This document shows, in pieces, positions 54,046-63,645 of a DNA stretch of 64,000 nt. A program made the position numbers and the translations under genes. The notes under the pieces are model-generated. The model was not told the origin of the DNA, did no database searches, and saw nothing but the letters and a program-made list of their open reading frames with translations. Origin of the DNA: Streptomyces sp. NBC_00582 (GTDB lineage Bacteria > Actinomycetota > Actinomycetes > Streptomycetales > Streptomycetaceae). The first letter of the stretch is position 1. Each line of letters opens with the position of its first letter. Where the stretch lies: the NCBI RefSeq assembly GCF_036345155.1, contig NZ_CP107772.1, forward strand, positions 6,138,001 through 6,202,000, in the 5' to 3' direction.

Positions 54046-55139
54046 GGGTTCCCGGAGACGTCCATCTGACCGGCCTGGCGAGCTGGCTGCCGGAGCCCGT
54101 CACCACCCAGGAGGCCGTGGACCGCGGCTGGTACGCGTTCGCCGACCGCGAGGGCTCCGGCATGCGGGCCGTGCGGGTCGCGGGCGAGGTGCCCGCGCCG
54201 GAGATGGCCGTACGGGCCGGGCGGACCGCACTGCGCCGGGCGGCCGCGTCCCACGGGCTCACCGCGGACGACTACGGGGCGCTGCTGCACGCCGCCACCT
54301 ACCACCAGGGGCCCGACGGGTGGTCCGCGCCGCACTACGTGCTGCGGCACACCCTCGACCGGCCGCTCACCGCCACCCAGATCGGGCCCGGCTGCCTCGG
54401 CATGCTCGCCGCGCTGGAACTGGCCGCGCACCGGCTGGCCGCCGACCCGTCCAGGGACGCGGTCCTGATCACCTCCGCCGACAACTTCTCGGCACCCGTC
54501 GTCGACCGCTGGAACTCCTCCAGGCTGTTCCTGCTCGCCGACGGCGCGGCGGCCGCCGTGGTCTCCCGGCGCGGCGGGTTCGCCCGGCTGCTGGCGATCG
54601 GCTCCGCCTCCGCCCCCGCGCTGGAGGAGCTGCACCGCGCCGGCGAACAGCTCTTCCCGCCCGGCATCACCGTCGGCCGCTCCCTCAACTTCGAGGACCG
54701 CGCCGCCCATCTGCGGCGGCAGTGGGAGCAGGGGACCGCCGCGCCCGCCGTGCACTTCGGGGACGTCGTCGCCGACACCGTCGACCGGGTCCTGGAAGAG
54801 GCCGGCAGCGGGCTGGAGAAGGTGGCCCGGATCTGTCACACCGGCTACGCCCGGGGCGCCCTGCACAGCATCTACCTCGCCCCGCTGGACATCGAACCCG
54901 CGCTCGGAACCTGGGAGTTCACCCGCGACATCGGGCATGTCGGCGCGGCCGACCCGTTCCTCGGCCTGGAGCACCTGTGGAGCCGGGGCGAGGTCGGGCC
55001 GGGCGACCAGGTGGTGCTGCTCGCCGCCGGACCCGGCATGGAGGTCGCCTGCGCGGTCGTGGAGATCACCGCCGGACCGGACGGCCCCGCCTCATCACCC
55101 ACACCGTCACCGACATCGTCCGAGGAGGACCACCGATGA
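54042..55139 (+). CDS. KAS III-like acyltransferase (BomK-like candidate)
   Basis: 365 residues, thiolase fold. Nucleophile Cys118 is in QIGPGCLGML. The second catalytic segment reads RICHTGYARG, where a His is present, and the third reads DIGHVGAADPF in place of the usual Asn motif. In the A33853 benzoxazole pathway a KAS III homologue, BomK, is reported to form the amide between the aryl acid and 3-hydroxyanthranilate; this protein is placed next to the aryl ligase and carrier protein and could do the same. The ATG overlaps the salicylate synthase stop. A Ser/Pro/Thr-rich tail ends the protein. Confidence 0.8.
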   Translation: MRVPGDVHLTGLASWLPEPVTTQEAVDRGWYAFADREGSGMRAVRVAGEVPAPEMAVRAGRTALRRAAASHGLTADDYGALLHAATYHQGPDGWSAPHYVLRHTLDRPLTATQIGPGCLGMLAALELAAHRLAADPSRDAVLITSADNFSAPVVDRWNSSRLFLLADGAAAAVVSRRGGFARLLAIGSASAPALEELHRAGEQLFPPGITVGRSLNFEDRAAHLRRQWEQGTAAPAVHFGDVVADTVDRVLEEAGSGLEKVARICHTGYARGALHSIYLAPLDIEPALGTWEFTRDIGHVGAADPFLGLEHLWSRGEVGPGDQVVLLAAGPGMEVACAVVEITAGPDGPASSPTPSPTSSEEDHR

Positions 55140-57130
55140 TGCTCGAAGGGTGCACGCCCTGGCCCGAGGAGACCGCCCGGCGCTACCGCCGCGAGGGACT
55201 GTGGCGGGGCGTCGACCTCGGCGCGCTGCCCCGCGCCTGGGCCGAGGCCCACGGCACCGCCACGGCCCTCGTCGCAGGGACGCGGCGCATCAGCTACGCC
55301 GAACTCGCCGACCGGGTCGACCGCAGGGCCGCCGGGTTCGTCCGCGAGGGGGTGCGGCCGGGCGACCGGATCGTGCTCCAGCTGCCCAACGTCCCCGAGT
55401 TCGTCGAGGTCGCCTTCGCCCTGTTCCGGGCCGGCGCCAAGCCCGTGTTCTCCCTCACCTCGCACCGGGCGCAGGAGGTCCGGCACCTGTGCGAGCTGTC
55501 GGGGGCGTCGGGCTATGTGGTGCCGGGCGTCTTCCGGGGCTTCGACCACACCGCCCTCGGGCGCCGGCTCGCCGCCGAACTTCCCTCGCTGCGGCGGGTG
55601 TTCGTCATGGACGGTACGTCCGTCGCCGACGCCGACGACCTCGTCGTACCCCTGGAACGGGTGACCGCGGATCCGCTGCCGCTGCCCGCCAACGACCCTG
55701 CCGACGTGGCGTTCTTCCTGCTGTCGGGCGGCACGACCGCGCTGCCGAAGCTCATTCCGCGCACCCACGACGACTACGCCTACCAGACCCGCACGGTGGC
55801 GGAGCAGTCCGGGCTCGGGCCGGGGTCGGTGTACCTGGCCGCGCTGCCGGTCGAGTTCAACTTCACCTGGGGCTGCCCCGGCGTCGTCGGGACGCTGTCG
55901 TCCGGGGGGACCGTCGTGCTCGCGCCCGATCCGACCGCCGACGACTGCTTCCGGCTGATCGAGACCGAGCGCGTCACCCTCACCTCCGTCGTGCCGACCG
56001 TGGCGCGGCTCTGGCTGGAGGAGGCCGCGTGGACGGACGCCGACCTGTCCAGCCTGCGGGTGCTCCAGATCGGCGGCGCCCGGCTCGAACCGGAGCTGGC
56101 CGCGCGGATCACCCCGGAGCTCGGCTGCCGGCTCCAGCAGGTGTTCGGGATGGCCGAGGGGCTGCTCACCATGTCCCGCCCGGACGACGACCCGCACGCC
56201 GTGCTGCACACCCAGGGCCGGCCAGTGTCGGACGCCGACGAGGTGCGGATCGCCGACCCGGCGACCGGTGCGCCGGTGCCCGTGGGACAGCCCGGCGAAC
56301 TGCTCACCCGGGGGCCGTACACCCTGCGCGGCTACTACCGGGCGCCCGAGCACAACGCCCGCGCCTTCACCGAGGACGGCTACTACCGCACCGGTGACCT
56401 GGCCAGTGTCACCCCCGAGGGACGGCTGGTCGTGGAGGGGCGGATCAAGGACGTGGTCATCCGGGGCGGCGACAAGATCGCCGCCGGTGAGGTCGAGGCC
56501 CATCTCCTGGCCGTGCCCGGGATCGCCGCCGCGGCCGTGGTGCCGGTGCCCGACGAGTTCCTCGGCGAGCGGATCTACGCCTTCCTGGTGGGCCGGGGCG
56601 AGGACCGGCCGGGGCTCGGCGTGCTCAAGGCGGCCCTGCAGGGGCGCGGGCTCGCCGACTTCAAGCTGCCGGACCGCGTCGAGTACGTCGCGGACCTGCC
56701 GCTCACACCGCTCGGAAAGATCGACAAGAAGGTCCTCTCGGCCGCTGCCGCCGACCCGGCACACTCCCGCGCCTGGAGCGCCGCCCAGGACAGCCCGAAA
56801 ACCCCGGACACCCCCGGGAGTCCCGGGACTCCCGGCCCTTCCCGGGCGCCCGACTCCTCCGGCTCCTCCGGCCCCTTCGACTCCTCCGGCTCCTCAGACG
56901 CCCCCGGCACCTCCGGCTCCTCAGACACCTCCGGCGCCCCGGCCACCTCAGGTACCCCTGGCACAACCGAGACCCCCGTCGGCATCCCCGGTACCCCCGG
57001 TACCCCCGGCACCCCCGGCACCCCTGGCACCCCCGTCGGCATCCCCGGCACCGCCGGCGCCCCCGGCGCCCGAGCCGGCCGGACCGCCGCTCGGATTTCC
57101 GTCGCCGCCGCCCCGACACCCACGAGGTGA
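55136..57130 (+). CDS. Aryl-AMP ligase (DhbE-like) with a Gly/Pro/Thr-rich tail
   Basis: 664 residues. Residues 1 to about 535 are an aryl-acid adenylating enzyme: LLSGGTTALPKLIPRTH (P-loop), ALPVEFNFTWGC (aryl pocket; DhbE has HNYPLS here), YRTGDLAS, RIKDVVIRGGDKIAAGEVE, LTPLGKIDKK. It should activate salicylate, or 3-hydroxyanthranilate, for the free carrier protein encoded next. A low-complexity tail of about 120 residues follows, rich in Pro, Gly, Ser and Thr with collagen-like PGTPGTPGTPG repeats, not seen in the family. The ATG has AGGAGG 8 nt upstream and overlaps the KAS III stop. Confidence 0.87.
   Translation: MMLEGCTPWPEETARRYRREGLWRGVDLGALPRAWAEAHGTATALVAGTRRISYAELADRVDRRAAGFVREGVRPGDRIVLQLPNVPEFVEVAFALFRAGAKPVFSLTSHRAQEVRHLCELSGASGYVVPGVFRGFDHTALGRRLAAELPSLRRVFVMDGTSVADADDLVVPLERVTADPLPLPANDPADVAFFLLSGGTTALPKLIPRTHDDYAYQTRTVAEQSGLGPGSVYLAALPVEFNFTWGCPGVVGTLSSGGTVVLAPDPTADDCFRLIETERVTLTSVVPTVARLWLEEAAWTDADLSSLRVLQIGGARLEPELAARITPELGCRLQQVFGMAEGLLTMSRPDDDPHAVLHTQGRPVSDADEVRIADPATGAPVPVGQPGELLTRGPYTLRGYYRAPEHNARAFTEDGYYRTGDLASVTPEGRLVVEGRIKDVVIRGGDKIAAGEVEAHLLAVPGIAAAAVVPVPDEFLGERIYAFLVGRGEDRPGLGVLKAALQGRGLADFKLPDRVEYVADLPLTPLGKIDKKVLSAAAADPAHSRAWSAAQDSPKTPDTPGSPGTPGPSRAPDSSGSSGPFDSSGSSDAPGTSGSSDTSGAPATSGTPGTTETPVGIPGTPGTPGTPGTPGTPVGIPGTAGAPGARAGRTAARISVAAAPTPTR
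56960..57075 (+). repeat. Short PGT-coding repeats in the ligase tail
   Basis: Runs of the 9-bp unit CCCGGCACC and variants, in frame, encoding Pro-Gly-Thr triplets interrupted by two copies of the coding for PVGIPG. Typical of replication-slippage expansion in GC-rich DNA. Confidence 0.75.
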
Positions 57131-57136
57131 ATCGTC

Positions 57137-57475
57137 ATGACCGTGTCCACCACGCCCACGACACCCACCACCACCGGCACGCCCGTCGCCAACCCCTCCC
57201 GCACGCGTGCCGCCCGCCGTACCACCCCCCTCTCCGCCGACGAGCTGCGCCGCGACGTGGCGACGGCGATCGGGCTGGCGCCCGAGGCGGTCGAGGGCGA
57301 CGCCCACCTGGTGCACCTCGGGCTCGGCTCCCTGGAGACGATGCTGCTGGTGACCCGCTGGCGCCGGCAGGGCGTCCCCGTCGACTTCGCCGCCCTGACC
57401 GCCGCCCCGACCCTGGACGCCTGGTACCGCCACCTCGGCGAGGCCTGGGCCGCGCGGGACGCGGGGGTGGCGTGA
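57137..57475 (+). CDS. Free aryl carrier protein
   Basis: 112 residues. A Thr/Pro-rich leader of about 35 residues precedes a compact carrier fold with the phosphopantetheine site LVHLGLGSLETML. In siderophore pathways the aryl carrier domain is normally fused to the isochorismatase; here it is separate, as in benzoxazole pathways. It lies 6 nt after the aryl-AMP ligase and overlaps the amidohydrolase start (TGATG). Confidence 0.88.
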   Translation: MTVSTTPTTPTTTGTPVANPSRTRAARRTTPLSADELRRDVATAIGLAPEAVEGDAHLVHLGLGSLETMLLVTRWRRQGVPVDFAALTAAPTLDAWYRHLGEAWAARDAGVA

Positions 57476-59006
57476 TGGGCGCCCTGCTGATCAGCGGCGG
57501 GGTGCTCTACCCCGCCGACGCCGCCGACCGGGTCGTCCCGGACGGCGCGGTCCTCGCCGTGGACGGCGTGATCGTCGCGGCCGGGCCGCGCGCCGAGGTC
57601 GAGGCGGCCGTCGAACCCCACCACCGCGAGGGACTGCGGACCGTCGACGCCCGCGACCGGATGATCCTGCCCGGCTTCGTCAACGCCCACTGGCACGAGA
57701 TGTTCGCGATGCGCTTCCCCTTCAAGGGCGCGCTGCGCACCGCCTCGGACCGCGACGACAAGCCCGTCTTCATGGCGCTCGGCGGTGACGTGCCGCAGAT
57801 CTCCGTGGTCTTCGACGCCTTCCACGACCACGTCGACCGCCTCACCCCCGACGAGGCCCTCGCCATCGCCCGCTACTCGATGTGGACCCAGCTCCGCTCC
57901 GGCGTCACCACCCTCGGCGACGTCGGCTCCCTGAACAAACCGCAGGCCCTCGCCCGGGCCGCCCGTGACCTCGGGATGCGGCTGACGGTGAGCACCTGGG
58001 CCGCCGACACGGTCTGCGCCCCCGGCGACAGCCGCTTCCGCCGCACCCGTGACACCGACCTCGAACTCCAGCGGATCGAGGAGCTCCTCGACGCCTGCGA
58101 GGCCGACCCGGACGGGCTCGTACGGGCCTGGCCGACCTCCGTCTACGGCACCAACATGAGCGACGAACTCGCCGCCGGGTTCGCCGAACTGACGGCCCGC
58201 TACGACGTCCCCTTCGCCACCCATGTCGGCGCGCTGCGCAACGAGGCCGACGTGATGCTCGCCTACTACGGGTCCACCCCGGTGCGGCGGTTCGCGGACG
58301 CCGGGCTGCTGTCGAAGCGGTTCATGGCGGTGCACTGCGGTTTCGCCGACCCCGGCGAGCGGGCGCTGCTCATCGACGCGGGCGCGCACATCAGCCACTC
58401 GCCCGCGAAGTACGGTCAGGCCGGCGAGTCCACGGTCTCCGAGACCCGGGCCATCCCCGAGTTCCGGCGGGCCGGGCTGGACGTGTCGGTCTCCACCGAC
58501 GGGGCCGCGGTACCGCTCGGCGGGATGCCGGAGGCGATGCGGGCGGTGTGGCAGATCTACAACGAGATGTACGCCGACCCGACCGAGGTGCTGCCCACCG
58601 ACGCCCTGGCGATGGCCACCCGGCTGCCCGCCCGCGGCCTGGACCAGGCGGACCGCATCGGCAGCCTGGAGCCCGGCAAACAGGCCGACCTGCTGCTCGT
58701 CCCCGCCGCCGACTGGCGCTATCTGCTCAACCCGCGCCCCCTGGAGGGCTTCCTGGCGCTCGGCGGGTCGATGGACGTGGAGACGGTGATCGTCGGCGGC
58801 CGGGTCCTGATCGAGGACGGCCGCTCCACCGCCCTGGACGAGGACGCCCTGGAGGCGGAGTACCTGGAGGCCCTGTCCTCCTTCACCGTGCGCTGCCTGG
58901 GCGTGGACGCCGACGCCGTCGCGGCGGGTCTGCGCCGCCGTACCGAGACGGTCGACCGGCGCCGCCGGGCGGCCGCCGCACACCACACCGGATGGAGGGG
59001 ACAGTC

Positions 59007-59010
<4 letters not shown>
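57475..59010 (+). CDS. Metal-dependent amidohydrolase, candidate benzoxazole cyclase (BomN/NatAM-like)
   Basis: 511-residue amidohydrolase-superfamily enzyme of the AtzA/TrzN branch. Metal-site motifs are GFVNAHWHEM (HxH), ATHVGAL, MAVHCGFAD and VSTDGAA, all intact, with the composite beta-sandwich formed by the N- and C-terminal regions (GSLEPGKQADLLLV). In A33853 and nataxazole biosynthesis an amidohydrolase is reported to close the benzoxazole ring from the ester/amide precursor. Position between the carrier protein and the 3-hydroxyanthranilate genes supports that assignment over a catabolic chlorohydrolase or deaminase. Confidence 0.83.
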
Positions 59011-59816
<806 letters not shown>

Positions 59817-59862
59817 TTCCCGACCTCTCTCCCAACCCTCTTTCCACACACCGGAGTTGACC

Positions 59863-60528
59863 ATGGCGATCCCCCTCATCGACCCGTATCCCATGCCCAC
59901 CGAGGACGAACTCCCGCACAACACCGCCCCCTGGACGGTGGACCCGGCGCGAGCGGTGCTGCTCGTCCACGACCTGCAGAACTACTTCCTCAGCCCCTTC
60001 GGCCACGGCGGCCCCGACGCCGGCGGGCGGCAGCCGCTGACCGATCTCCTCGACCACACCGAGGCGCTGCGCGGGGCGTTCGCCGACGCCGGCGCGCCCG
60101 TCGTCTACACCGCCCAGCCCGGCGGGATGACGGACGCCCAGCGCGGCCTGCTCAAGGACTTCTGGGGCGCCGGGATGAGCGCCGACGCCGAGCACCGCGC
60201 CATCCCGGAGCGGATCGCCCCCGCGCCCGGCGACGAGGTGTTCACCAAGTGGCGGCCCAGCGCCTTCTGCCGCACCGATCTGCTGGGCCTGCTGCGCCGC
60301 ACCGGCCGCGACCAGCTGGTGATCTGCGGGGTGTACGCCCATGTCGGCATCCTGATGACCGCGCACGAGGGCTTCTCGCACGACATCCAGACCTTCGTGG
60401 TCGGCGACGCGATCGCCGACTTCTCGGCCGCCCGCCACCGGGAGACCCTCGACTACGTCGCCACCCGCTGCTCGGTGACCCTGCCGACGCGGGCCGTGCT
60501 CGCGGCGATGGACGGGGGCCGGCCATGA
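59863..60528 (+). CDS. phzD: Isochorismatase-family hydrolase, PhzD-like
   Basis: 221 residues, single domain with no fused carrier protein. Motifs are VHDLQNYFL with the catalytic Asp, FTKWRPSAF with the Lys, and ICGVYAHVG. PhzD hydrolyses 2-amino-2-deoxyisochorismate to dihydro-3-hydroxyanthranilate plus pyruvate. Start ATG 59863 has CCGGAG upstream. Coupled to phzE by ATGA. Isochorismatase action on isochorismate (DhbB) is the alternative, less likely given its partner. Confidence 0.88.
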   Translation: MAIPLIDPYPMPTEDELPHNTAPWTVDPARAVLLVHDLQNYFLSPFGHGGPDAGGRQPLTDLLDHTEALRGAFADAGAPVVYTAQPGGMTDAQRGLLKDFWGAGMSADAEHRAIPERIAPAPGDEVFTKWRPSAFCRTDLLGLLRRTGRDQLVICGVYAHVGILMTAHEGFSHDIQTFVVGDAIADFSAARHRETLDYVATRCSVTLPTRAVLAAMDGGRP

Positions 60529-62501
60529 GCGTGCACCCGGTCCTCGAGCGCGTCCTCGGCGCCGACCCGCCCCCCTTCGCCCTGCTGCACCGGCCCGACG
60601 CCACCGGGCCCGACCGGATCGACGTCCTCATCGGGCGGGTCGCCGTGCACGAGCTGATCGCCGACATCCCGCTGACCGCCGACACGGAGACGACCGGGGA
60701 CCTCGCCGGGGACGCGGCCGGTGAGCGGCACGAGGTGCTGGCGCTGCTGCCGTACCGCCAGATCCGCGAGCGCGGGTTCGCCTGCCCCGACGACGGGGCG
60801 CCGCTGATCGCCCTCGCGGTGGACGAGCAGGCGGTGCTGCCCCTCACGGAGGTCCTCGAGCGGCTGCCCGATCTGCCGATCGCCATGGACGAGGGCCGCT
60901 TCGACGCCGACGACGAGGAGTACGCGGCCCGGGTCCGCCGGGTCCTCGCCGAGGAGATCGGGCGGGGCGCGGGCGCCAACTTCGTCCTCAGGCGTACGTT
61001 CACGGCGCGCATCGAGGGCTGGTCGGCGCGGACCGCGCTGTCGTTCTTCCGGCGGCTGGCGGGCCGCAGCCCGGGCAGCCACTGGTCGTTCGTGGTGCAC
61101 ACCGGGGACCGCACGTTCGTCGGGGCCTCCCCGGAGCGGCATGTGAGCCTGGACGCCGGCCGGATCGTCATGAACCCGATCAGCGGGACGTACCGCTATC
61201 CGGCGGGCGGCCCGGACCCGGCCGAGGTGCTCTCCTTCCTCGCCGACCCGAAGGAGGCCAATGAGCTGTACATGGTCCTCGACGAGGAGCTGAAGATGAC
61301 CGGCCGGGTCTGCGACCTGGGCGGACGGGTCACGGGGCCGTTCCTGAAGGAGATGGACCGGCTCGCCCACACCGAGTACCTGATCGAGGGGCACAGTTCC
61401 CTGGACGTCCGGGAGATCCTGCGCGAGACGCTGCTCGCGCCGACCGTCACCGGCGGCCCGCTGGAGAGCGCCTGCGAGGTGATCAGCCGTCACGAGCCGG
61501 AGGGGCGGGGGCACTACGCCGGGGTCGCGGCGCTGATCGGGCGGGACGCGGCGGGGGAGCGGCGGATGGACTCCGCGATCCTCATCCGCACCGCCGAGAT
61601 CGACACGGCGGGCCGGGTGCGGATCCCGGTGGGAGCCACGCTGGTGCGCGACTCCGACCCGGTGGCCGAGGCCGCGGAGACCCGGGCCAAGGCGGCCGGT
61701 CTGATCGAGGCGCTGCGGGCGCCGGCGGGCGCTCCCGCGGGGGCGCCGGGGGAGCGGCAAAGTCCGCTGTCGGCGGATCCGCGGGTGCGGGCCGCGCTGG
61801 CCGAGCGCAACGGGCCGCTCGCGGGGTTCTGGTTCCGGGACCCGGGCGAGCGGGTGCGGCCGGACGCGGCGCTGGCGGGGCGCCGGGTGCTGGTGATCGA
61901 CGCCGAGGACACCTTCACCCACATGGCACGTCATCTGCTCCAGGCGCGCGGTCTGCGCATCGACGTACGCCGGCACGACGAGGACTTCCGGCTCGGCGCG
62001 TACGACCTGGTGATCGTGGGGCCGGGGCCCGGTGACCCCCGGGACACCGCCGACCCGAAGATCGCCCGGATGCGCGCGGTGACCGCCGAACTGCTGCGGC
62101 GCGGGATCCCGTTCCTCTCCGTCTGCCTGGGCCACCAGGTGCTCAGCACCCTGCTGGGGCTGCCGCTGGTCCGCCGGGAGGTGCCCAGCCAGGGCGTGCA
62201 GCGGGTGGTGGACTGCTTCGGGCGCCGTGAACCGGTGGGCTTCTACAACACGTTCGCCGCCCACAGCGCGGCCGAGCTGCTCGACTGCCCCGGCCGCGAG
62301 GGCCTGGTGCGGGTGTTCCGGGAGGCGGACGGCGAGGTGCACGCGCTGCGCGGGCCCGGCTTCGCCTCGGTCCAGTTCCATCCCGCGTCGGTGCTGACGC
62401 GACGCGGCCCCGAACTGCTCGCGGAGCTGCTCACGGACCTGCTCGGAGAGGTAACGGGCCCTTATCGGGAGGCCGTTGTCCGGGCTGCGATACCGGCATA
62501 G
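60525..62501 (+). CDS. phzE: 2-amino-2-deoxyisochorismate synthase, PhzE-like
   Basis: 658-residue fusion of a chorismate-amination domain (residues 1 to about 430; GASPERHVSL, PISGTYRYP, DEELKMTGRVCD, TVTGGPLESACE) and a class I glutamine amidotransferase domain (about 450-658). The amidotransferase Cys534 (SVCLGHQV) and His619 (QFHPAS) are present, but the third triad residue, normally Glu in HPES, is Ala621. It makes ADIC from chorismate for the phzD-like enzyme. Anthranilate synthase activity is less likely with PhzD adjacent. No phzA, B, F or G is present, so phenazines are not the product. Confidence 0.88.
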   Translation: MSVHPVLERVLGADPPPFALLHRPDATGPDRIDVLIGRVAVHELIADIPLTADTETTGDLAGDAAGERHEVLALLPYRQIRERGFACPDDGAPLIALAVDEQAVLPLTEVLERLPDLPIAMDEGRFDADDEEYAARVRRVLAEEIGRGAGANFVLRRTFTARIEGWSARTALSFFRRLAGRSPGSHWSFVVHTGDRTFVGASPERHVSLDAGRIVMNPISGTYRYPAGGPDPAEVLSFLADPKEANELYMVLDEELKMTGRVCDLGGRVTGPFLKEMDRLAHTEYLIEGHSSLDVREILRETLLAPTVTGGPLESACEVISRHEPEGRGHYAGVAALIGRDAAGERRMDSAILIRTAEIDTAGRVRIPVGATLVRDSDPVAEAAETRAKAAGLIEALRAPAGAPAGAPGERQSPLSADPRVRAALAERNGPLAGFWFRDPGERVRPDAALAGRRVLVIDAEDTFTHMARHLLQARGLRIDVRRHDEDFRLGAYDLVIVGPGPGDPRDTADPKIARMRAVTAELLRRGIPFLSVCLGHQVLSTLLGLPLVRREVPSQGVQRVVDCFGRREPVGFYNTFAAHSAAELLDCPGREGLVRVFREADGEVHALRGPGFASVQFHPASVLTRRGPELLAELLTDLLGEVTGPYREAVVRAAIPA

Positions 62502-62526
62502 CGTTTTTGGTGGTAGCAGAGCCCGG
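62480..62526. promoter_or_regulatory. Second copy of the palindromic motif
   Basis: Imperfect arms CCGGGCTGCGATACC and GGTGGTAGCAGAGCCCGG flank GGCATAGCGTTTTT. The core GTTTTTGGTGGTAGCAG (62503-62519) differs from that at 52643-52659 in two positions. The left arm lies in the end of phzE, the right arm in the 80-nt gap before the KAS III gene. Confidence 0.55.
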
Positions 62527-62581
62527 TCGGTTCCGGCCCGGCCGCACCCTGTCTCGTCGCCCCTTTGGAAGGAACCGTCCG

Positions 62582-63604
62582 ATGCGCTTCGACAACATCT
62601 GGATCGCCGGCACCGGAGGCACCCTCGGCGCGTTCGAGCCGGTGGCCGACGCGGTCGCCGACGGCCGGTACTCGGCCGAGGCCGCCGAGAGCACCGGCAT
62701 GGTCAGCTACGCACGGGCCACCCAGGCACCGCCCGAGATGGCGGTCACCGCCGGCCGGCAGGCCGTCAAGGAGGCGCTGGAGAAGGGCGCGCGCGTCGAC
62801 AGCGACACCGTGCTGCTGCACAGCCACGGCCACTTCCAGGGCATCGACCTGTGGCCCGCCGCCTGCTGGATCGCCCGGGAACTCCTCGGCGAGCACGTCG
62901 ACTCCACACCCACGACCGTGGGTGCCTGGTCCAACGGCTCCCTGGCCGCCCTCGACGTCGCCGCCTCCACGCTGATCGCCCGCCCCGACGTGCCGTCCGC
63001 GCTGATCACCCTCGCCGACCGCTTCGCGCCCCCCACCGACCGCTTCCACACCTCCCCCGGCATGGTCTTCGGCGACGGCGCCGCCGCCGGGGTCGTCACC
63101 CGGGACACCGGACGGCTGCGGCTGCGCTCACTGGTGAGCCGTACCGACACCGTGCTGGAGGGCCTCTCCCGGGGCGCCGAGCCGTTCCGCACCGCCCCCG
63201 AGGGACAGCCCGACATGCGGCGCAGGACACGGGAGTTCCTCGCCTCCGGCGAGGTCTCGCTGCGCGACGTGCACACCCGGGTCGCCGACTGCACCCGGCA
63301 GGTCGTGGCCCGCGCCCTGGACGAGGCCGGCGTCGACGCCGACGGGATCGACTGGTTCCTCACCCCGTTCGTCGGCCGGACCCTCTACCGCGAGAGCTTC
63401 GTACGCCCCCTCGGCATCACCCCGCGCAACACCGTCCACGAACTCGGTCTGACCATCGGCCACCTCGGGCCCTGCGACCAGATGTACGGCCTCGACCACC
63501 TGCTCAGGAACGACCTGCTCGGCCCCGGCGACCGCATCCTCGTGATCGGCACCGGCATGGGCTTCACCTTCTCGGCGGCGGTCCTGACGGCCGACGGCGT
63601 CTGA
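62582..63604 (+). CDS. KAS III-like protein with Ser replacing the active-site Cys
   Basis: 340 residues. It resembles the KAS III-like protein at 11878 in layout, but the nucleophile segment reads VGAWSNGSLAAL, with Ser117 at the Cys position. The His segment reads WFLTPFVGRTLY and the Asn segment LTIGHLGPCDQ, so none of the Cys-His-Asn triad is standard. Ser-bearing KAS III proteins such as DpsC exist and can still transfer acyl groups. It may be an acyltransferase or a non-catalytic partner of the enzyme at 54042. Good ribosome binding site GGAAGGA. Confidence 0.78.
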   Translation: MRFDNIWIAGTGGTLGAFEPVADAVADGRYSAEAAESTGMVSYARATQAPPEMAVTAGRQAVKEALEKGARVDSDTVLLHSHGHFQGIDLWPAACWIARELLGEHVDSTPTTVGAWSNGSLAALDVAASTLIARPDVPSALITLADRFAPPTDRFHTSPGMVFGDGAAAGVVTRDTGRLRLRSLVSRTDTVLEGLSRGAEPFRTAPEGQPDMRRRTREFLASGEVSLRDVHTRVADCTRQVVARALDEAGVDADGIDWFLTPFVGRTLYRESFVRPLGITPRNTVHELGLTIGHLGPCDQMYGLDHLLRNDLLGPGDRILVIGTGMGFTFSAAVLTADGV

Positions 63605-63645
63605 GCGTCCCCCCGCCCCGCCTCTCACAGAAACGGATCCCGACC

